Shown: positions 58,187 through 64,000 of the stretch, piece by piece | Layout: each line of letters starts with the position of its first letter | Numbering within the stretch: the stretch's first letter is position 1 | NCBI RefSeq assembly: GCF_021403115.1 | Contig: NZ_JAJSSH010000003.1 | Span: forward strand, 62,001-126,000 | From: Sphingobium sufflavum | GTDB taxonomy: Bacteria > Pseudomonadota > Alphaproteobacteria > Sphingomonadales > Sphingomonadaceae | Direction: 5' to 3' | DNA length: 64,000 nucleotides | The notes under the pieces: model-generated | What the model was told of the DNA's origin: nothing | The model's input: only the letters and a program-made list of their open reading frames with translations | Databases searched by the model: none | Made by a program: the position numbers and the translations under genes

Positions 58187-59119
58187 TTATAGGGGATCGC
58201 CGCTCACGCCAACCGCTTCTCCATCACGGGCGATACTATCGGCCCGCGCCGGTTCGGTGTAGGAACTGCGCTGGAACAGCCGCGCCTTTGGCGTTTCCAG
58301 ATGGGCCTCCAATATGTCGAGGATTTCCGCATCCTCCGTCGCGTCGAACTTGCGCGCGAACAGGTCGGGGCTGAGCGTCAGGCGCATCGTGTCGTCGGCG
58401 GTGAATGTGCGGGGGCGCAGCTTGATGTCGCCGTCGGGCACCCAGTCGATGGTGCGCAAGTCGTCGTTCGCGGCAGATTCGTGGGGAAAGGCGTTCTTCA
58501 TCACGGTCTGGAAAAAGCCTTCGTCGGCGATCAGCGTGCCGCGATAATAGCGTTTGTAGCGATTGATGGCGGGATCGTTGCAGACGAACGCGCAGAAATC
58601 GCGCGTGACCGCCTTCCATTGGGTGCCGATGAAGGGGGTGACGCCTCTCATATATTTGCGTGGAATACCCGTGCGCCAGATGCGGCTGAAGGCTTCGAGG
58701 AAATAATGGCTGAGGCGGTTCATCGTGTCGGGCCGGATCAATCGCTGGTCCACGGCGCGGATGAACTGGGTGCCGTCATGCTCGGTCAGGAAGTCGGCGA
58801 TATAGGCCTGCGATTTCAGCGGAAAATCCTGGCCGCTGAGGTTGATGAAATATTTCCAGTCCGCCCCCATCGCCAGCAATTGCTGCATCCCGCGCAGCTC
58901 CGCATCGACGAGGCTGTAGCCGCCCCACACGGCCTTCTTCGCAGGAAGGATGGCGGCGTTCTGATAGGGGGCCAGAAATTGCGTGATGCTGGCGGCAAAG
59001 GCCGGACCGGAGCTTTTGTCGATATGGATCAGATAGTGGTTGCCGGGGACATAGATCGCCCGGAACATGCGTTTGAACTGTTCGGGATAGCGATGGACGA
59101 GGATGAGATAGGCGATCAC
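58187..59119 (-). CDS. Core-2/I-branching-type glycosyltransferase (PF02485-like), GTG start
   Basis: A 310-residue protein starting at GTG 59119 (MIAYLILVHRYPEQFKRMFR). HIDKSSG (about 32-38), VWGGYSLVDAELRGMQQLL (about 64-82) and FINLSGQDFPLKS (about 90-102) are the motifs of the beta-1,6-N-acetylglucosaminyltransferase family; DEGFFQTVM (about 199-207) holds the catalytic acid region. It presumably adds a sugar to a cell-surface polysaccharide. It ends 9 bp before the COG2509 gene start, so the three minus-strand genes may form one operon. Confidence 0.85.
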   Translation of the reverse strand: MIAYLILVHRYPEQFKRMFRAIYVPGNHYLIHIDKSSGPAFAASITQFLAPYQNAAILPAKKAVWGGYSLVDAELRGMQQLLAMGADWKYFINLSGQDFPLKSQAYIADFLTEHDGTQFIRAVDQRLIRPDTMNRLSHYFLEAFSRIWRTGIPRKYMRGVTPFIGTQWKAVTRDFCAFVCNDPAINRYKRYYRGTLIADEGFFQTVMKNAFPHESAANDDLRTIDWVPDGDIKLRPRTFTADDTMRLTLSPDLFARKFDATEDAEILDILEAHLETPKARLFQRSSYTEPARADSIARDGEAVGVSGDPL

Positions 59120-59440
59120 AGGACGTACTCCAGCGAGCGCGCGCCGGGTCTCTTCCCTGGCGCAACGCGGGTGTTTCCAGCCTCTGGAAATTCGGGCGGG
59201 CGATCCGACCGGATAGATTGTGCAGGGAAGCGACGAGGAGTCGTGACGAAGGGTCCGCTCTCACCCTGATATGGGGTGAGGGCGTGGCATTTGTAAGGAG
59301 CGTGTCACAAAAGGTTTCTGCGGGTCCGGCCACAGGGGCATGGACTGCGTTCGTCAGGCGGGGGGCAGGCAGGCCGCCGCCGCCCCGGCATCACAGGTCA
59401 GGGCGGGGGATCAGGGCCGGGGGATCAGGATCGGTATCTC

Positions 59441-59519
59441 AGGGTCGGGAGTTCAGGGTCGGGAGTTCAGGGTCGGGAGTTCAGGGCCGGGAGTTCAGGG
59501 CCGGGAGTTCAGGGTTGGG
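59441..59519. repeat. 14-bp tandem repeat, about 5.6 copies
   Basis: AGGGTCGGGAGTTC repeats three times exactly, then twice as AGGGCCGGGAGTTC, and ends in a partial AGGGTTGGGT. It overlaps the 3' end of the minus-strand gene at 59509. The rest of the 59120-59508 interval shows no gene. Confidence 0.9.
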
Positions 59520-60138
59520 TTGGGGCCTGCGGCGTCTCGAAGCGGATCAGGACGGTCTGGACGGAGCGCGCCGCCTCGCCCGCCGCGTTGTGGGCGGGCG
59601 CGGGGCGATAGTCCTTCACCGCCTTCTCGCACGCCGCCGGGACCAGCGTACCGACATTCTGCGCGGAACGCCGCCGTTCTGCCGCCGCAGCGGTGCAGTC
59701 GCTGATCGCGCCCGTGCCGTCGACCAGGAAGGCGACCTTCACGAAGGCGGGGCTGTTGACGCCATCCGGCAGCCGGTCGACGGTCACCGCCAGTTTCGAA
59801 CGGTCCCGCCACTGGCTCTTACCGGGGAAGGCGAAGTTGGCGAATCCGTCATGCACGCCCAGGATCGGATTGCCCTGATCGTCCTTTGCGGGGAGGAAAC
59901 GGGCATTACGCATCAATATCCGGCAGACATCGCGGTCGATGCGGTTCGTCTTCTCCGTCTCGCAGCGCAGCAGCGCGCCATCCGGCCCGACGGCAATCGT
60001 GTAGCCGACGCCGCCCCGTTGCGAGACCTCCAGCGTCAGTTCCTGATGTTCCGGCGCGAGGATCCATTTATTCGCCCCGACCGGTGCGGGGGCGGTGACG
60101 GCTGCGGTCGCAAGGATGATGGAGATAAGCCCGGACAT
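59509..60138 (-). CDS. Exported hypothetical protein, weakly TonB-C-like
   Basis: A 209-residue protein with a short signal-like N-terminus (MSGLISIILATAAVTAPAPV). Two halves each contain a beta-rich segment ending in Cys-containing helix (GALLRCETEKTNRIDRDVCR near 55-75 and GAISDCTAAAAERRR near 143-157), reminiscent of duplicated TonB C-terminal-type domains. The C-terminal residues run into the 14-bp DNA repeat. Function unknown; envelope location is inferred. Confidence 0.65.
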   Translation of the reverse strand: MSGLISIILATAAVTAPAPVGANKWILAPEHQELTLEVSQRGGVGYTIAVGPDGALLRCETEKTNRIDRDVCRILMRNARFLPAKDDQGNPILGVHDGFANFAFPGKSQWRDRSKLAVTVDRLPDGVNSPAFVKVAFLVDGTGAISDCTAAAAERRRSAQNVGTLVPAACEKAVKDYRPAPAHNAAGEAARSVQTVLIRFETPQAPTQP

Positions 60139-60295
60139 TGCAAACGCCTCTCAATTTCATTACGCTGACGTCGCCCATGGCACAGGAGCCGTGGCGATGA
60201 CAACGGCGATTTGCGCGATGGTGTGCGGATGACATGTGGTCGGCGTGCGAGGGAGCGGGGAGGGGAATGGAATGGCTGCCCCTGCGCCCCGGACT

Positions 60296-61672
60296 TCACC
60301 CCCGCGGGGAGAGGCGCAGGCGGATGCCCTTTTTGGGCCGCAGGGTCAGGCGGCTCACCGGTTCCGGCTTTGGCCCCGCCGGATAGTCCAGCCGGAAGGC
60401 GCGGATGATGGCGGCGAGGACCAGCATCGCCTCCTGCTGGGCGAAGCCCGCGCCGACGCAGATGCGCGGCCCCTTGCCGAACGGCATATAGGCGCTCTTC
60501 ACCGCCTCCGCCTCTTCCGGCCGGGTAAAACGGTCCGGGTCGAAGCTGTGCGGGCAGGTGAAATTCTCCTTGTTCCGCTGGATCAGCCAGGGGGAGATGA
60601 CGATCATCGCGCCGGGCTTCATCCGCTTCTCGCGCATCACGGTCGGCCGGGTGATGGTGCGCGCGAAAAAGCCGATGGGCGGGTAGAGGCGCAATGTCTC
60701 GCGGAACAGGTTGCGGACGCCGTCCAGCCCCCGGAGATGCTCGAAACCGATGGGGCCGTCGCCCGCCGCCGCCACGATCTCGGCATGGAGCCGGTCCTGG
60801 AGGTCGGGGCTTTCGGAGAGGAGGTAGAGCGCCCAGCTCAGCGCGCTGGCGGAGGTTTCATGGCCCGCGAGGAAGATGAGGGCGATCTGGTCGATCAGTT
60901 CCTCAAAGCTGAAGGGCGCGCCCGTCTCCGGGTGGCGGGCCTCCAGCAGCGACTGGAGGATGTCCGGCTGGGCGGGCGTCGCGCCGCGATGATAGGCGTC
61001 GTAGCGGGTGCGGACGAGGGGCGCGAACACCGCATGAATTTGCGCCGAGGCGCGGAGTGCGCGGCGGGGAAAGCCGAAGCTGGGCAGGCCATAGACGCGC
61101 AGCATCGCGCCGGGCTGCGCGTTTTTCTGGAAGCGGGTGAAGGCGTGGTGGATCTGGAGCGCCTCGTCCCGGTCGAGACTGACCGAGAACATGGTGCGGA
61201 AGATGACGTCCGCCGTCACATGGGTCATCACCGGGTCGATGTCGATGGCGGCGTCATGATCCTGCGCGCGCAGATGCGCCAGCATGTCCGCCACCGCGTT
61301 GCTCATCAGTTCATAGACGCGCTTGAGGTTGGTGTGGGCGAAGGCGGGGTTTATCATCCGCCGCTGGTCGTCCCACACCTTGCCATTGGTGTTGAACACG
61401 CTCTGTCCGATCAGCGGTTCGACAAGGTCGCTCAGAAACTGGTGCTTGGGAAACTCCCGGTCGGCGTCGGTCATCACCCGGTCTACGATGGACAGTTCGT
61501 TGGCGATGTAGAAGTCCAGTTTGGGCAGGTGAATCTCGCCCATCTTCATCGTGTAGCTGCGTTTGAACAGCGTGTGGATCCAGCTCGACCAGCCGGTGAA
61601 GAAGCGTTTGACGAGCGACGCCTTGCTGCGGTGTGGGACCGGATAGGGCGGGGTGAAGGGGCATTCAGACAT
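60296..61672 (-). CDS. Cytochrome P450
   Basis: A 458-residue P450. I-helix AGHETSASALSW (about 269-280), K-helix ETLR (ExxR, about 329), PERF-like FDPDRF and haem loop FGKGPRICVGAGFA with the Cys ligand near residue 405. Length and motifs are typical of class I bacterial or CYP-like soluble P450s; an N-terminal hydrophobic patch (WSSWIHTLF) is present but not a full anchor. It needs a ferredoxin/reductase not seen nearby. Its start overlaps the end of the hydrolase-like gene by 8 bp. Substrate unknown. Confidence 0.93.
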   Translation of the reverse strand: MSECPFTPPYPVPHRSKASLVKRFFTGWSSWIHTLFKRSYTMKMGEIHLPKLDFYIANELSIVDRVMTDADREFPKHQFLSDLVEPLIGQSVFNTNGKVWDDQRRMINPAFAHTNLKRVYELMSNAVADMLAHLRAQDHDAAIDIDPVMTHVTADVIFRTMFSVSLDRDEALQIHHAFTRFQKNAQPGAMLRVYGLPSFGFPRRALRASAQIHAVFAPLVRTRYDAYHRGATPAQPDILQSLLEARHPETGAPFSFEELIDQIALIFLAGHETSASALSWALYLLSESPDLQDRLHAEIVAAAGDGPIGFEHLRGLDGVRNLFRETLRLYPPIGFFARTITRPTVMREKRMKPGAMIVISPWLIQRNKENFTCPHSFDPDRFTRPEEAEAVKSAYMPFGKGPRICVGAGFAQQEAMLVLAAIIRAFRLDYPAGPKPEPVSRLTLRPKKGIRLRLSPRG

Positions 61673-62837
61673 GGGCGAGGACCGTCTTTACCGGGCGGAC
61701 GTCCACGCCATTTTCCGCCTGAAAAGCCGCGATGGACAGGGGGAGCGGCCGCGCGCCGCAGGTGATGCCGATATAGTCCAGCGGCGACGGCCGGTCGAGA
61801 CGGCGCAGATAGTTGAAATGCGTCTCATATTTGTCGCGGCGCTTGGCGGCGTAGGTGGCGGGATCGCTGTAGCGGAACCAGCGCGGGCTGACCTGCACCA
61901 GCCCCGCCGGGCGGGTGACGGGCCGGGTCAGGCAGGGATCGACCAGCGGGATGCACGCCCCGTCGGTCAGCGAGCCGATGTCGAGCCAGCGATAGCGCCC
62001 GGCCGCCACCACATCCAGCATTGCGCCATAGGCACGGGCATCCCGGCGGCAGGCGATCAACTGGATCGTGCCGCCCAGCGTCACCGTGCTGAACCGGTCG
62101 GGCAGCGTGCCGCCGCGCCGGGCGAGCAGGTCGGCCATGATGGGCACGGACAGGACGGAACCGTTGCTGTGCGTCAGGAAGACGATCTCGTCCCACTCCT
62201 CCTCGTCCAGCGTGGCGTGGATGCGGTCGGCGAAGCTGGCCAGCCGGGCGGTGAGCGCATCGCCCGCCGCATCGCGCGCGAGCAGGTCGTTGAAGACGAT
62301 GAAGCGCAACAGCCAGAGGCTGTGCACCCGTTTCAGCAGGGTCGGCGTCACCGCGACCCCGGCGGCCAGCGCGACGGGAAAGGCGAGCCATGCCGGGATC
62401 AGCAGCGACAGCAGCGTGCCCAGCACCGCCATGACGAGCAGCGGCGCGAGCAGCATCGACGCGCCGGGGTAGAAGAGGGTGACCTTGCTGCCGCCGGGCA
62501 CGGCGCGCGCGGCGCGCCAGTCGATCTGGCTGATAAACCAGCCATAGGCGCGCAGGCCATGGGAGAGGAGGGTGAAGGCGCCCTTGATCCAGTGATGCCG
62601 GACAAGATCGTCCCAGACCAGACATTCGAAGTCGGTGCGATAGGCGGTGCCGTCCGCCGCGCACCCGCCCTCGACCCGCCAGTGGATGTTGCCGCCGCGC
62701 CGTTTGGGATCGGTGATCGTCGCGGCATCGTCGCCCGCCAGCGCCGTGACCTGCTCCGCGCACAGCCAGTGATAGAAGCGCGCGCCCCGCGGATCGAAGC
62801 CGCCCAGATACAGCACTTTGCGCTTGAACATTTGCAT
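61665..62837 (-). CDS. Membrane-associated alpha/beta-hydrolase-like protein
   Basis: A 390-residue protein starting MQMFKRKVLYLGGFDPRGAR. Two adjacent hydrophobic helices (about 133-170, LLAPLLVMAVLGTLLSLLIP onward) are followed by VFLTHSNGSVLSV (about 236), where Ser sits in an HSxGS elbow like a lipase nucleophile. No clear GxSxG consensus, so hydrolase function is a suggestion. A start further upstream (to 63113) would run antisense through the 94-aa gene and is rejected. It is likely co-transcribed with the P450. Confidence 0.65.
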   Translation of the reverse strand: MQMFKRKVLYLGGFDPRGARFYHWLCAEQVTALAGDDAATITDPKRRGGNIHWRVEGGCAADGTAYRTDFECLVWDDLVRHHWIKGAFTLLSHGLRAYGWFISQIDWRAARAVPGGSKVTLFYPGASMLLAPLLVMAVLGTLLSLLIPAWLAFPVALAAGVAVTPTLLKRVHSLWLLRFIVFNDLLARDAAGDALTARLASFADRIHATLDEEEWDEIVFLTHSNGSVLSVPIMADLLARRGGTLPDRFSTVTLGGTIQLIACRRDARAYGAMLDVVAAGRYRWLDIGSLTDGACIPLVDPCLTRPVTRPAGLVQVSPRWFRYSDPATYAAKRRDKYETHFNYLRRLDRPSPLDYIGITCGARPLPLSIAAFQAENGVDVRPVKTVLAHV

Positions 62838-62858
62838 CGCGCGATGCTTAGCGGGGCC

Positions 62859-63143
62859 ATGTCTGAAAAGGAACGTCAATATTGCCTGTTCATGGACGGG
62901 CGGAAGTATAACCGCAACGCCGGGTGTCGGCGCCACGACAATGCCTATGGCATCAATGGCGGCGGGCGGGAGCGGGACCGGCTGAGCGCGGACATGGCGC
63001 TGTTCCGCCACATGCGGGCGCAGCGCGACCCGATGGCCCCGGTCGTGCTGTATTTCACCCGCGTCTATGGCTGGTTCTTCTTCAACTATCATGGCTTTCC
63101 ATGGCGGGGGCAATTGGTGCGGAAGGTGTTCCCGCGCTATTGA
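62859..63143 (+). CDS. Small protein with phospholipase-A2-like CxxHD motif
   Basis: A 94-residue protein (MSEKERQYCLFMDGRKYNRN at the start). GCRRHDNAYG (about 32-41) resembles the catalytic Cys-x2-His-Asp-x-x-Tyr-Gly helix of secreted phospholipase A2. No signal peptide is present and the usual disulphide Cys pattern is missing. It is divergent from the hydrolase-like gene with only 21 bp between starts, so at least one mRNA is nearly leaderless. PLA2 activity is unproven. Confidence 0.6.
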   Translation: MSEKERQYCLFMDGRKYNRNAGCRRHDNAYGINGGGRERDRLSADMALFRHMRAQRDPMAPVVLYFTRVYGWFFFNYHGFPWRGQLVRKVFPRY

Positions 63144-63359
63144 CGGCGGCGGCGCAGAAGAGGCCGCCGCAGAAGATTGGGGGCCTCCTCTACATTTTGC
63201 GACAAATTCGCATTATGGCGACAAGCCCATGATACAATCGCGGCGTAGAGCCGCGGGGTGAAAGCCGGACCGTGCCCCTGTGGCCGGCCGGAACTGTGGC
63301 GGATGCACGCGCAAAGAGGCGGCATCCGGCCATCGGGGGCAATCGGGGAAGGGGTTCAG

Positions 63360-64000
63360 GTGAACAAGCTATCGTTTACGGGCGCATTGCTGGCGTCCGC
63401 CGCGCTGATGCCGCATATGGCCGTCGCGCAGGAGGGGGAGCAGCCGCTGCGCCGCGACACGTTGTCGGCGTCGGAGGATGAGGAGATCGTGGTCCAGGGC
63501 CAGCGTCCGCGCGGGTCCGTGGTCGGCGATTTCCAGCCGGAATTGACCATGAACCCCGGCGACGTCCGCGCGCTGGGCGTCAGCGATATTTCGGAACTGG
63601 TGTCCGAACTGACGCCGCAGTTGACCAGCGGCCGGGGCGGGCAGCCCGTCGTGCTGCTGGAGGGCCGCCGCGTCTCCAGCTTCCGCGAAATCGCGACCAT
63701 CCCGACCGAGGCCATCCAGCGGGTCGAGATATTGCCGGAGGAGGTCGCCCTGAAATATGGCTACCCCGCCGACCAGAAGGTGATGAACATCGTGCTGCGC
63801 CGCCGTTTCCGCGCCTTCACGCTGGAGGGCAAGGACCGGATCGCGACCGCCGGCGGCGCGAACCAGGCGGAGGGGGAGGTCGGCTTCCTCGCCATCCGCC
63901 GCAATGGCCGACTGAACCTCAACGCCGAATATCAGCGGACCGAGAGCCTGCTGGAATCGGAACGGGGTGTCGTCAACCCCGTCACCGGGGCGGACACGCG
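63360..64000 (+). CDS. TonB-dependent receptor-like protein, N-terminal part (3' truncated by window)
   Basis: The frame runs from GTG 63360 to the window end without a stop (213 complete codons visible). MNKLSFTGALLASAALMPHM, then AVA-QE, is a signal peptide. EEIVVQGQRPRGSV (about 41-54) is the start of a plug domain, with PVVLLEGRRVSSF and IQRVEILPEEVALKYGYPAD (about 119-138) as in TonB-dependent receptors, then beta-strand-like repeats. AAGGGG lies about 8 bp before the GTG. The ligand is unknown. Confidence 0.85.
   Translation, partial: MNKLSFTGALLASAALMPHMAVAQEGEQPLRRDTLSASEDEEIVVQGQRPRGSVVGDFQPELTMNPGDVRALGVSDISELVSELTPQLTSGRGGQPVVLLEGRRVSSFREIATIPTEAIQRVEILPEEVALKYGYPADQKVMNIVLRRRFRAFTLEGKDRIATAGGANQAEGEVGFLAIRRNGRLNLNAEYQRTESLLESERGVVNPVTGADT

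Noticed and set aside
62838-63113. N-terminal extension of the hydrolase-like protein
   Set aside because: It would lie antisense to almost the whole 94-aa gene, and the extra residues are not conserved-looking; MQMFKRK is the likely start.
1-64000. CRISPR array, rRNA genes, riboswitch
   Set aside because: The tandem repeats seen have no unique spacers, no rRNA sequence is present, and no leader matched a riboswitch I could recognise.

Overview
The window reads as chromosome of a GC-rich alphaproteobacterium, most likely a sphingomonad (Sphingobium/Sphingomonas-like). Reasons: dense GC-rich coding, TonB-dependent receptors, a DUF6481 protein beside a cold-shock gene, CsgG/HfaB, LytTR and GGDEF-EAL-PilZ proteins, and short dispersed intergenic repeats. 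No database was searched, so the genus is an inference.

Left flank (1-14.1 kb) is ordinary core and accessory genome: a LytTR regulator tail, a glycine-zipper envelope protein, a phytase-like esterase, a GGDEF-EAL-PilZ protein, a CsgG-like lipoprotein-family protein, lepA with a small HTH gene, an animal-type haem peroxidase, cspA, DUF6481, small hypothetical genes beside an array of mini-hairpins, a spermidine-synthase-like protein, a DEDDh exonuclease and a CDP-alcohol phosphatidyltransferase.

Centre (14.4-53.7 kb) is a roughly 40-kb organosulfur (sulfonate/sulfinate/sulfone) scavenging island. It holds two triple-rhodanese proteins, a heterodimeric ABC exporter plus MFS exporter, an FAD/NAD(P) oxidoreductase, a GST and a TonB receptor. 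It also holds an old-yellow-enzyme/peptide-type SBP/DszB-like operon, divergent from a FrdA-like flavoprotein/2Fe-2S/SsuD-like monooxygenase operon. Next come ssuACB followed by a BLVRB-like NAD(P)H protein, a DszC-like monooxygenase and the second rhodanese; an Rrf2 regulator; a Dpp/Gsi-type importer followed by an aldo-keto reductase, an FAD monooxygenase and a DszA/NtaA-like monooxygenase; and finally a second DszB-like protein and a second SBP. All three catalytic families of the 4S desulfurisation route (DszA, DszB twice, DszC) are therefore present, in different operons. Both DszB-like proteins keep the Cys-His-Arg signature of the desulfinase and lack a signal peptide. Nearly every operon start carries the same approximately 29-bp A/T-rich dyad (core CTAY-N7-RTAG), which I read as the operator of one sulfur-starvation regulon.

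Right flank (53.8-64 kb): tRNA-Leu(CAA), a TauD/TfdA dioxygenase, two overlapping FAD oxidoreductases, a core-2/I-branching-type glycosyltransferase, a periplasmic hypothetical protein, a cytochrome P450 overlapping a membrane alpha/beta-hydrolase-like protein, a 94-aa protein with a phospholipase-A2-like motif, and the start of another TonB-dependent receptor cut by the window edge. No insertion sequence, prophage, CRISPR array or replication origin was recognised.
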